A stretch of 64,000 bases of DNA from Edaphochlamys debaryana (taxonomy: Eukaryota; Chlorophyta; Chlorophyceae; Chlamydomonadales). Position 1 is the first letter of the stretch; the number at the start of each line of letters is the position of its first letter. Both the position numbers and the translations under genes were made by a program. Shown here piece by piece: positions 1 through 10,568 of this stretch. The stretch lies in assembly GCA_016858145.1 (NCBI GenBank), contig JAEHOE010000009.1, positions 496,001 through 560,000 of the forward strand. Direction: 5' to 3'. Below the pieces are notes generated by a model. The model saw nothing but the letters and a program-made list of their open reading frames with translations, searched no databases and was not told the origin of the DNA.

Positions 1-229
1 GGCGGACCGGCCGGATCTGCTGGCGGCGCTCTCGGCGGTCCACTTTGCGGCGCTGAGGGATGAGCTGGGGCCGGGCGAGGGCGGCGGCGCTGCGTGGGGC
101 AGCCGGCCGCTGAGTGCGAGTCAGGTGGGCGCGGCGGCTGCAAGCGCCCGGCACCTTCCCGAGCTGCTCGTTGCTCTGCTTCAGGCCTGCTATCAGGCCA
201 CAGCAGGAGACCTGGGCTCACGCCGATGA
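1..229 (+). CDS. 3' end of an upstream paralogue of the LOTUS-like/exonuclease-like gene (partial)
   Basis: An open frame runs from base 2 to a TGA at 227-229 and encodes about 75 residues. It matches the last 74 residues of the gene at 2044-8670 almost residue for residue (for example DRPDLLAALSAVHFAALRD in both), with a few substitutions and a C-terminus lengthened by two arginines. The rest of the gene lies before the window. The frame is unbroken here, so the upstream copy may be functional; that cannot be judged from this end alone. It marks the start of the tandem duplication that contains the intact pair downstream. Confidence 0.6.
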   Translation, partial: ADRPDLLAALSAVHFAALRDELGPGEGGGAAWGSRPLSASQVGAAAASARHLPELLVALLQACYQATAGDLGSRR

Positions 230-1152
230 TCATAGACTGGTGTTCGGGACCTGCCGCCGCCTCCAATGCGAGCCGGCCGGGCCGCGGAAACTGGTGGCAC
301 TTATCGCGACGTCTCGCCGCTCCCCGTATTACTGGGGGTCGCGTGGACGATTCATGGACGGGCTGACGACAAGGGGCTGCGACGAGGGGCTGCGACGAGG
401 GGCTGACGAGTGACGACGAGGGGCTGTTGTGGCCTGCTATGCCGCAAGACCGCGTGGCAGCAGGTCCGCACGGGCATCAGCACCCGTTGACAGCCCACGT
501 GCGGGACGCATCAGTCTCTGGTTCGGGGGCGACGTCAACCGGGACTGACCGGAGACACGATGGATCAACGGCCCGGACTGTTGTGCCGCTGGGAGAGTCT
601 GGAGTGGGTGCCTCATCCTGCCTCATCCCAAGCGGATAGGGCTAATGGTGAGCCACTGAGGGCGAGTACCAGTAGGCTGGTGTTGTCTTTCCGATGTGCG
701 AAGGGCCTGGACTGTCGGGATCAGGGCTGATGGCGAGCCACTGGGCATTGGCTTGGTTAAGTTGTAGAGACTGATTTTGTTGTCCCAACCTGAAACGACA
801 TGGCAACATGCCTGGACTCTAGGGAAACGATGCGTTTTGCTGCGGGGCTGGCGCGGGCGCGGCGGGTGTTGGGCGGAAGTTTGCGTGTTTCGCGTGTCTC
901 AGCGTCGGTCGCCACGTCGCTCGCGCATGCTATGGCGCACCTCTACCCCTGCCGTGTAGCTTTTACACCTAACTCCATTTGCCAAGCCTTCTAGCTCGCG
1001 TCTTGCGACTGAACAAGCGTCGGCCACGAGCAAGCCTTGCCGACCTGCAATTGAAACTACGCAAGCTACAAACATGAGTCGTGCAGCTGTATCTCAAAGC
1101 ACCGTAGTGCGTTGCGGATAGAAGCGGCAGGCAGCGGCCGAGCCTTGACCAC
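230..1152. other. Non-coding flank, duplicated at 8671-9120 plus 10285-10568
   Basis: No convincing gene. Most of this stretch is a diverged copy of the DNA between the two intact nuclease-pair genes. It lacks the segment of about 1.15 kb found in the downstream copy at roughly 9121-10285. Around 365-430 it holds a few short repeats of the type GACGAGGGGCTG. Confidence 0.6.
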
Positions 1153-1580
1153 ATGCACATAGCGGCCTTCTCTGTGGTCGGCCCAGCAGGCTATGGCAAC
1201 ATAGCGAATAGTCCCTGGGAGGGCCATGCGAAGCCGCACCGCGTGAGAGGAGCTCCGCCCTCCGCGACAGGCAGCGCCAGCTCGGCATTCCGCAGCACCC
1301 TGGGCCCCGAGTCCCGCCTGCCGGACGTCTACTTCAATGTAGGTGGCGGGCATGGTTCAGGCTGGAATGGCCCCCCGGGATGTCCCTTCCCCCCCTGACA
1401 CTCCAGACGTGTCGCCATGCGCAGGCCTTGTCCCCCGGCTCGCTGCGCCGGCTGCACGACTGCACTGCCCCCTCATGACCTCCTGGAGCTTAACGGGAAC
1501 CCCTCGTGCCCGTGAGGCAGGTCACCCGGATCTTGATACCGGTACCGGTGTCGGAGGGCAGGAGTCCAGCCTGTGGGGGG
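1153..1580 (+). pseudogene. Broken 5' remnant of a YqaJ-family nuclease gene
   Basis: This copies the first exons of the gene at 10569-14822. The first-exon equivalent (for example GPESRLP then VYFNV) is recognisable at about 1300-1342. The second-exon equivalent at about 1430-1500 (SPGSLRRLH) has a short deletion that shifts the frame and brings in early stops. The start of the third exon survives only as the codons for QESSLW near 1558-1577, after which homology ends. The nuclease core with its catalytic residues is absent, so this copy cannot make the enzyme. It is best explained as the truncated end of a tandem duplication. Confidence 0.7.
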
Positions 1581-2043
1581 GCAGGAACTCTGGGGAACTC
1601 TTTCCTCTCGTGGTCGGACCGCGCCGAGGGTGTGGGGCAGGGACGGCCCTACCTAGCATGGGGTCAGCAGCTCTCAACGCTGGCGCTGGCGGCAGATGCT
1701 GTGACCCAGCGGAGGAATGGGGAGAGAGCTGCCGCTGCCGCCGCTGCCAGGCCCCGCAACCCGTGAGGCGCCGCATCGAGACATTCGAGGCTCCCTGAAG
1801 GCCCGGAGGCTGCAACTGCTACACCAGAGGCTGCAATGGCATACTGAATTAAGATTGTCGCGTTGTGGTTGAGTTGGCTTGCGCCGCGGTTCGGGATGTC
1901 GCGATGCCGAGGTCACCTCAAGCTGGGAGCTAGTCCCGCGAGGCGCTGCGCTTGGTTTCGGGGCTTTCAGGTGTTGTGCGATTGACACACAGCAGCCACT
2001 CGGGTCGCGATAATCCCCGGCGACAGGGCCTGAGGTCACGAAG
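1581..2043. other. Non-coding junction upstream of the LOTUS-like gene
   Basis: After homology to the nuclease gene stops, this stretch shows no gene I can support. It includes the breakpoint of the duplication and presumably the promoter and 5' leader of the gene starting near 2044. No clear TATA box was seen. Confidence 0.4.
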
Positions 2044-5000
2044 ATGCTTGCCGAGATCCTCGCACACATCTCCGCAGCCTTCCCCGCTGACGCGGTTTCT
2101 TCGCGGGGACTGCCTGAGGGAGCTATTCGCGCTGCCATCGCGACCTGGCTCGCCTCGAGCCCGGAACCCAACCTTGGGCGGCTCTCGGCGCAGCTGCCGC
2201 ACCTCTCCGCACGCCTTCGCGAGGCGCACGCTGGTGAGCGATGTGCAGCAGACAGGCTGCATGGCGCATACAGGGGGGGTAGGTCCTCCTCAGACATACA
2301 TCATGCCTCGTCTGTACAGAGCTTGCCGAGAGGATCCCAAATCCGCTTTCAGAAATGGAAACGAAGGTTTTATTGCAAAGTTATGGGGGCCCAAAGTTCT
2401 CGGTCGGTCGTCGGTCGGAGTGGGTGGGGGGACTTCGGGAGGCTGTGTGGCAGGACTTTGTCACCGCGGCGTAGAGCACCGCCCAGCATCATCCCGCACG
2501 CCCTGAGCATGCAGCATGGCAAGAACTTATGCTGGCAAGTCACTGGTACCCTTCCAGCGGTGTTAGGGAGTCGGGACCGGTGGGACATGTCGGCATGCCG
2601 GGCCCCGGGCACACACGCGGCCACCCAAAGGCGTCTCCCAGGCGCTCCCGGAAGCCCGCCTTCCACTCCCGCGCCTCAGATCGCACAGTACCAGCAAACT
2701 AAAGCCCTGATATCGCCCCTCGGTGCCGAGCCGTTGTTCAATTGACGGGTCGGGGTCCGTGGCATGGTTGATGGTACCCGACCAACGTGGGCCACCGGGA
2801 GTGCTGTGCGCGCCGATGGATAGAGCACACGGTCAGCAGTCCAGCGAAACGCGAAAGGCATAAAATGGAGTACGTACAGGCCATGTACGGCAGTGTCGTA
2901 CACTGTACGGGTCGGTCGGTCGTCGGTCCCGGGGGGTCGGGGGACTTTGGGGCATGATATCGGGCAACTTTGTTTGTACCCCCCCCCTGGCGCATAGGTG
3001 CTATCGTGAAGAGGCCGGCGACGCGCCCTTGGTCGTGCCCCACTTCCCCCTCGTGGCCATGCTCACCCCTGCCGCTGCCTGCCTGCCACAGAGCCGTGGC
3101 TCAACCCGGCCTACGCCTGGCCCGAGCTCAAACCCTTCCTGCTCGCTCCCGAGAGCCAGGGCGTGTTCGTGGTCGAGGTGGACGAAGCAAGGCGCGACAT
3201 CGCCCGACTCGACCTGGAAGCCCTGCGGCGGGCAGCGCCGGCGTCAGCGGCAGCAGCGCCCGGACAGCGGCCAGCAGCTGCTGGCGACGCCGCCGTCACC
3301 GCCACCACTTCGTCGGAGGCGTCCACCTCCGCCCAGCCGCCCAACTGCGCAGGAGTTGATATCCAGGAGTTGATATCCCTGGGGCTCCGCCGCGCAACGG
3401 CGCGGGCCAATGTGCCAGAGGCTACCCTCCGCCGCGCCATCGCCTCCTGGCTCGCCTCCAGCCCCGAACCACGCATGGGGGCGCACGCGACAGCACTGTC
3501 GGCTCTCGAGGCGCATGTCCGGAGGGAGCACGCGGGTGAGTTAACGGTGTTGTGCGAGCGAGGGAGGTTCAGCATGTGAACTTGCCAGCTTGACGGAGCC
3601 ATCAGACATGTGAAGTGACGTGGGCGCGGCGCCCAAGTGTGCGCATTGCGTGGGGAGCTCGAGCGGAGAGATGTTGGCCTAGGCCTGATCCTGGCCCGCT
3701 GCCAGTGCTCAGCCCCCTTCCTGCTTTCCCACTGATCCCACAGGCCTGTGGCTAAACCCCAAGTACACGTGGCCCGGCCTCGAGGAATTTCTGCTCACGC
3801 CCGAGAGCCGGGGCGCCGTCGCGGTCGTGCGGGAGGGGCCGGAGAGCGACGGCCCGTCATCGGTGGTCCGCTTGGACCTGGATGCGTTGCGAAAAGCGGC
3901 GGCGGAGCGAGCAGGTACTGGTGGTGCCGACGCCCCCGCTGGGCCCGCGGCACGACCGGCGGCGCTGCACCGGGGGGCAGATCGGCCAACGGGATTGGCG
4001 GGGGCGGCGCCGGCGGTAGCTGCGGCGCTGTCAGCCGCATCCGACGCCGCGACCACCTCTCTCACGGCTCCAGCGGAGGACTCTGAGGAGGACGTCCGTG
4101 ACCTCATTGCTGGTGCGCTGCCCAACACCCACGCCCCCGGCGAGCTCCCGTCCAACCTGCTGCGCCGGATCGTGGCCTCTTGGCTTGCGGGCAGCCCAGA
4201 TCCCAGCGTGGGGCCCCTCGCGGCGCTGCTGCCCAGGCTAGGAGACCACCTGCGGACGGAGCACGCGGGTAAGCACTTAGGAGATCGAGCTCGGGAGAGG
4301 TTCATTGGGGAGGATGGAAGGAGACAGCGAGAGTCATGGAGGCTTAGGGGTGGGCGGTGTCTCGGTGGCCTATGAGCTGCGCTCCCGCCCCTACACCTGA
4401 ACGTCTTCCCGCCCGCAGGCCTGTGGCTCAACCCCAAGCACGCCTGGCCCAAGCTCAAGCCCTTCCTGCTCGCACCCGAGGGCAAGGGAGCCTTCTCGGT
4501 CGTGCGGGAGCGGAGCGGTCGGGAATGGGTGCGCCTGGACACAGCCGCGCTGCGGCGGGCGGCAGCAACACAAGGAGGAGGACCAGCAGCCACCACCGCA
4601 GGCTCCTCCGCAGCCCCGGGGACGCAGTGCTCAGCAGCCCCTGCCGCGACTGGGGCCGCCACCGCCCCTCCAGCCATCCGCCCGGCATCGGCTCCGGCCG
4701 CCGCTGCCGCCGCCGCCCTGCCACTGCCGCACAAGCAGCTTCTGTCCGCCCTCCTCGAACGCTTCGCGGCCCTCGGTCCCGAGGACCCGAACGGTCTCGC
4801 CCAAGCCGCCAAGCGTGCCATGGCCCAGCTGCTGGCGGAGGCCCCGGGGCACAAGCTACCCCTGGCGGGCTTGGGCGGCAAGGTGACCAAGCTCATGGGC
4901 GGCGTCAAGCCATTACGCAAGCTGCGGGCGCTGTGCGAGGAGGAGCCGGACGTGTTCGCCGTGTGGCTGCAGGTGAGGGAGCTGCATCAGCTAGCTAGCG

Positions 5001-8000
5001 GGCGCAGCTGGAGGTGACCTCAGGCCTATCCCGGGAAAGGGGGTCCACTGGCAGGCTGCACTGCATAGGCATGTTCGTCCACTCATCATGCCTTCCCCCC
5101 CGGCGCCCTGCCTTGTGTTTTGCTCCACAGGCCCCCGACACGTGCATGGTACGGCTCCTCGTGGGCGCCAGCCCCGAACCTGCTCCCCCGCCGCCTGCTT
5201 CCGCCACCGCCGCGGCGTCGAGCGCCATCACCGCTGCCGAAGCCGGCGGCGGCCAGAGCGACTTTGCAGCGGCGCAGCGGCGGCTGACCCAGGCCCTCGC
5301 GCGGCGCTTCCCCCACCCGGAGCACGGAGAAGCCGCGAACGCGGGTCTGGTTGCCTCGGCCAAGCGAGGCATAGCCCGCATCCTGGCCACGTCCCCGCCG
5401 CCCCACTCCATACTCCTGGGGCGGGTTGGCGAGGTGCTGACCCGCATGCTGGGCGGACCCGGGCCTGCGGGCAAGGCCGGGAAGCTGCGGGAGCTGTGCG
5501 AGCAGGAGCCGGACGTGTTCCGAGTCACGACGCCGGTAGGTCGGGTGCCGCGTTGCGAGGGCTCTCACTAGACGTGACTGCAGGCAGGCTTGAAGTATCC
5601 CAGACGTGCACTGCACCCTGCACCCTGCACCCTGCTGAAGCGCCGTTGCTTGCTGACGTTGCTGTGCTCCCACACAGGGCCTCGGCACCGTCTATGTGGC
5701 CCTCGTGTGCCCCACCCTCCTGCCGCTGGCGGCGGAGCTTGCAGAGGCCGAGCGGTCAGCGCCCGCGGCGGCGTTGGTCAGGGCCAAGCCCGCCACGGCG
5801 ATAGGGGCGAGGGTGGCGGCGGCGAGAGGGTCGGGCGCGGGGGCGGCAGCAGCGTCCAGCGCTCAGGCGGCATCGCCCGCCGTCGGCCGCCCAAGCAACG
5901 CCAGCGGGGCTACGTCGGGTGCCTCCGCAGCGCAAGGCCGAGCGTCTGCGGGGTCGGTGGCGTCGGGGCCTACTGCCGCCGCTGCCCTCACAGCCCTGAC
6001 GCCGCCCCCGGAGCAGCTGCAGACGGCGCTCCTCAATCGCTTCCCGGCTCTCGGCCCCGAGGGCCCCGGCCGCCTCGCAAACGCCGCCAAGCGTGCCGTA
6101 GCCAAGTGTCTGGCGGAGGCTCCAGGGCACGAGCTGGGCTTCGCGCGGCTGGGTGATGTAATCCCGAAGCTAATGGGCGGCGTAAAGCCCCCGCGCAAGC
6201 TGCGGGAGCTGTGCGAGGAGGAGCCGGATGTGTTCAACGTGTGGCTGCAGGTGGGTTGACGGGGGGTACCTTGGCTGGGTGTAGCAGCTTGGAGCATCGA
6301 CGGACCTTTGCTGACCATACAGGGCGCCAGTAGACAGCGGGCACAGCTGTTGGTAGAACCCTAATTTGCCGTCTTAGGCGCTCAGGTTTTCAACGCCTGC
6401 CGCCGTTTTGCCCCGGTTCTTGCCTGCAATGCGTGCAGCTGCCCAGCACGTGGGTGGTGCGGCTGCACTGGGCCACTCTGGCGGCGCTGGGGGAGGTGGC
6501 CACGGCGGCGTCAAGGGGGATCCAGAAGCCACCGACGGGCGCAGGTGCCTCACGAGGAGCGCTGCAGAGCTCAGGCACAGCTGGCGGAGTTTCACAACCA
6601 AGGCTAGGCCCAGGGGGACCAGCGGCAGTACTGGTCCGGCAGGTCTCACCGGGCTCCGTGGCTGGACCGCTGGTTGCAGCGGCGGGAGTAGCGGGTGCGG
6701 GCTCCTCGTCAGCCCTGACGCCCGGCGCCGAGGCGCCCGGCGCCAAGGCGTCCAGGCGGCGCGGCGGCAGCCTGCTCGGGGCGCTCTTTGCACGCTTCCC
6801 TGCACCCGGCGCTGCGCCAGAGCCCACGCTCCTGAGGCTCCGCAACGCGGCCAAGCGCTACGTGGCACGGGGACTCGCGATGGCACCGGGACGCGAGCTG
6901 CCGCTGGATGACATCCTCCGAAAGATGTGGCCCCACCTTCTGGAGGGAGGCTCGGGCTCGCCCGTGGAGCGGCTGCGGGCGCTGTGCGAGGAGGAGCCGG
7001 ACGTGTTCGCCGTGTGGCTGCAGGTGGGGTGGGCGGGTTAGCAGTAGGGTGGGCGCCGTGTGGGTGTGTGGGTGTACAAGGCATGGTTGCTCGTGGGTCA
7101 GGGAAGACTGGCTGATTGTGCACAAGCGGGGGCTGTTCGGGGCCGGTTTGAGGGGAAGTGTAAGTTTTGTACAAAGCCTGGCCAAAGGCTCCTGCCTGTC
7201 CGCCTCCTGAAAGTCTTCCAAGTTATCGTTCACGTCTCTTACACACCCCTCCCAACAGATCCCCAGCACTTGGATGGTGCGGCTGGTGTGGGCCGAGCTG
7301 GCGGCGCTGGAAGAGAAGAAGGCAAAGGCGGCCCACGCCAACGGCGCCCCACCTCAACCGAAGCTCGGCTCAGTCAGCGGGAAGTCAGTCGAGGGCAAGG
7401 TCAAACTGCAACCGGAGGCCTCCAGCCCCGCCTCGCAGCCACAGACGCTAACCGCCCCGGCGCCACACCCGGCCGCTGGCGCTGCCCGAGCCCCCACGGT
7501 CGGCTCAGCCTCGCCTCGGCAGTACTCCATTCCCATTCCCATACCCGTCCCAGCGCCGGACCTGCTCCCAGTACTCCCAGGAGCGCAGCCGCCGCAGCAG
7601 CACCCGGCGCCGGCGGCGCTGGCGCTCGACTTCCTCCCCCCCGCCCCTGCCATCGTCGTGTCCGACCCCTTCACCCCCGCCCTGGCGGCCATGCTGCAGC
7701 ACTGCCGTGCGTGCACACACCTGGGCCTTGCCGTACACTCGTACGGCCGGGCTCCGGCGGTGGTGTGCCTGTACGCGCCGCCCGGGTCTGCACCGGCAAC
7801 TGCGGGAACGGTATCCACGACATCCACCAGCGCAATGGGAGCGGCGGAACCGGCGGCGGCAATGGCAAAGACGGCAGCAGGAGCGACAGCGGAAGCGGAA
7901 TCGTCGGCGGTGGCGGGTGCTGCGGTGTATCTGATCGACCTCGCAGCTGCCAGGGCGCTGCACGGCGGCGGCGAGGCGGGGTCGGATGCGGAGCGCATGT

Positions 8001-8670
8001 TGCTGTTCGGCGTGGGGTCGCTGCTGGTCAACGCCGGAGTCGAGAAGGTGGTGCACGGAAGGCATCAGGTGGGCAAGTCTCGGATGTATCTTGAGTGAGG
8101 GGCGCTGGGGGTGATTAAGCGCGTGCGGGTCCCCGACCTGACCTTTGTGAGCTGCATTGGCCGCATAGCTCCGAAGTATGGTTGAGCCCCCCGACCCCTG
8201 CCTTGATCTTGCAGATATTTACTCTCGAGGCGGCGTGCGGGGGCGTCACCACAGCCCCATTCCTGGACACACGGGTTGCTCTGACGGGTTTGGCGGCGAT
8301 GCTGGGCGTGCCGCCCCCGCCCCCACCTCCCTCTACCTCTGCCGCCTCCACTTCCTCCGCTGCTGCCGGGGCTCCGCCGCTCTCCCTCGCAGCCGTAACC
8401 GCCCACGTCAGCGCCCTGCGCTCCGGCCTGGCGGCGGCGGGGCTGTGGGCGGACCGGCCGGATCTGCTGGCGGCGCTCTCGGCGGTCCACTTTGCGGCGC
8501 TGAGGGATGAGCTGGGGCCGGGCGAGGGCGGCGGCGCTGCGTGGGGCAGCCGGCCGCTGAGCCCGAGCCAGGTGGCGGCGGCGGCGGCCAGCGCCCGGCA
8601 CCTTCCCGAGCTTCTGGTTGCTCTGCTGCAGGCCTGCTATCAGGCCACGGCGGGAGAACTGGGCTCGTAG
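2044..8670 (+). CDS. Seven LOTUS/OST-HTH-like repeats plus degenerate 3'-5' exonuclease-like domain
   Basis: Nine exons keep frame: 2044-2233, 3092-3535, 3744-4268, 4419-4972, 5131-5535, 5678-6250, 6439-7023, 7259-8068 and 8215-8670 (about 1513 aa). The first six contain and bridge seven repeats. Repeats 1-3 share WLASSPEP, REHAG and LWLNPKHAWPKLKPFLLAP-type motifs, each cut by a phase-1 intron after HAG. Repeats 4-7 end LRALCEEEPDVFAVWLQ, each cut by a phase-0 intron at that point. The pattern (helix, small hinge, strand pair ending in DVF.V) resembles the RNA-binding LOTUS/OST-HTH fold. The last two exons resemble a DEDD exonuclease (LGLAVHSYGR; VEKVVHGRHQ; FLDTRVALTGL), but the DxE and HD metal ligands look replaced, as in the inactive EXD1 and Egalitarian proteins. 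An RNA-binding adaptor role is inference. The start codon is uncertain because the frame stays open upstream. Intron 1 (858 bp) holds repeat sequence. Confidence 0.75.
2575..2660 (+). repeat. Dispersed repeat in intron 1 of the LOTUS-like gene
   Basis: This stretch contains GGGCACACACGC followed by CACCCAAAGGCGTCTCCC and resembles stretches at about 21700-21775 and 24290-24362 next to the tail-anchored gene pair. Three unrelated places with the same block suggest a dispersed element. No ends or coding capacity were identified. The same intron also has two related GTCGGTCGGTCGTCGGTC-type stretches, near 2400-2450 and 2910-2960. Confidence 0.45.
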
Positions 8671-9120
8671 ACTGTGTTCGGGACCTGCCGCCGCCTCCAA
8701 TGCGGGCCGGCCGGGCCGCGGAACTGGTCGCACTTATTGCGACGTCTCGCCGCTCGCCGTATTACTGGGGGCCGCGTGGAGGATACCTGGACGGGCCGAC
8801 GGCATGACGACGAGGGGCTGCAACGAGGGGCTGTTGTGGCGGGCTATGCCGCATGGCCGCGGGGCCTGTAGGTCCGCACGGGCATCACCACCCGTTGACA
8901 GGGGCTGACCGGCGACACGATGGATCAACGGCTGTGGGGGGTGCCGCTGAAAGAGGCTTGAGTGGGTGCCTCATCGCGCCAAGGGAGAGACAAGGCAGCT
9001 AGTGGCGAGCCACTGAGGTCGAGTACCAGTAGGCTGTTGTGATCGTTCCGATGTGCGAAGGGCATGCCTGGACTCTAGGGAAGTTGTCCGTGTTGCTGCG
9101 GCCCTGGCGCGGGCGCGGCG
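8671..9120. other. 3' flank of the LOTUS-like gene
   Basis: This is a copy of the stretch after base 229 at the left edge of the window. No gene is supported and no nearby TGTAA poly(A) signal was found. Confidence 0.5.
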
Positions 9121-10285
9121 GGAGATGGCGCAGAGGGTGGGCATGGTCGCCCAATCCATCAATCCGCTGGGCACGGGGTGGATAGCGTGTGGGCAATCCA
9201 AGGGGGGTCCGGGAGCAATCCTAATCCGCGTCGGGGGTTTCCAATCCCACGTGTCCAATCCCAATCCAGGGCGGCCCCGCCCAATCCCCGGTCGCCCAGT
9301 CCAATCCCCCCTAGCCAATCCCAATCCACCGCCAATCCCCACCGAGCTATCCCACTCCTCGTGACCTGTGATCAGTTATCGTTGAGCATGCTCTGCGTTG
9401 TTGGTCTTCCTAAACCCTACTTCCCGCGCTTAGCTGCGGGTCGGGGGGGCCGCCGGGGTGTGTGATGGCACGTACCCCCGTCAGCGACGTACTGGCAAGC
9501 CGGCAAGCTTGACAACTTGAATTGCCTGGAGTCGCAGTGGCCCTAACTCTCAACGGGATCCCTACTAGTTGCTGGCAGTTTGCAAGTTCGCGAGTCGCAT
9601 CGTGGAGTCAAAGTCTCCTCGAGCACAGCTACCGGACTGGGATTGATCCCAGGCTACAGATAGTGCGAGACCCGAACCGCAGGGCATGGCTCTGGCGCGA
9701 AAGGGCCCAGGGGAGCAGTGGCGCCATTGGCTCCACTGCGTCCTTTTGGTCGCTGGGAGGCAAGGCGGACCGGCGCAGCACGCTGTTGCTACAGCACATG
9801 CTCTTGAGCTCCTGTCCACGCTCTCGGGCCGTCCGCGACGACCTTTCATTCCATGGGCATGTCTCCGGCGAGGACGCAAGACCACGCACTAGGCTGCGCA
9901 ATGCATTGAGGGCGACCCTGGTTTCCCAGTAGTGTTTTCTGGAGCGTTCATCGCGACTTTGCCGACGACACGAACCGGGGGGCTAGGGGGCGAGGGGGCG
10001 AGGGCGAGGGCGGGGTACGGCTTAGGCTGAGTGTAAGCGCGGGTGTGGAAGGCGTGTCGTTGGGCTGTACCCCTGCCAAACCCAGCGCGGGGGCCTTCAA
10101 TCCACAGTTGGCTACTTCAATCCAAGGTTGGGCTTTCCAATCCGCTATCGTCAATCCCTATCCAAGGGTGGCCGTTTCAATCCCCGACCACGGTTTCCAA
10201 TCCAGGTTGCCCAATCCCAATCCGTCCGCGTGCCCAGGGCACTTTCCAATCCAACCGGGGGTGCCCACCCTCCGGATGGCGGGAC
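9121..10285. mobile_element. Insertion-like segment edged by CAATCC-rich arrays
   Basis: Comparing the two duplicate copies, this segment of about 1.15 kb is present only in the downstream one; in the upstream copy the flanks join near base 875. Its two ends (about 9150-9340 and 10097-10255) are packed with the motif CAATCC, roughly ten per cluster and in the same orientation. The middle (about 9360-10070) has no convincing ORF. This fits a non-autonomous element with subterminal direct repeats, or alternatively a locally expanded satellite. No terminal inverted repeat or target duplication was confirmed. Confidence 0.4.
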
Positions 10286-10568
10286 TCTGCGTGTTTCGCG
10301 TGTCTCTGCCGTCGGTCGCCACGTCGCTCGCGCATGCCATGGCGCACCTCTGACCCTGGCGTGTAGCCTTTATACCCAACTCTGTAAGCGACAGTGGCCA
10401 AACCTTCTAGCTCGCCTCCTGCGACCGAGCAAGCGTCGGCCACGAGCAAGCCTTGCCGACCTGCGATTGAATCTACGCAAGACACAAACTTGAGTCGTGC
10501 ACCTGTATCTTAAAGCACCGTAACGCGTTGCAGATAGAAGCGGCAGGCAGCGGTCGAGCCTTAACCAC

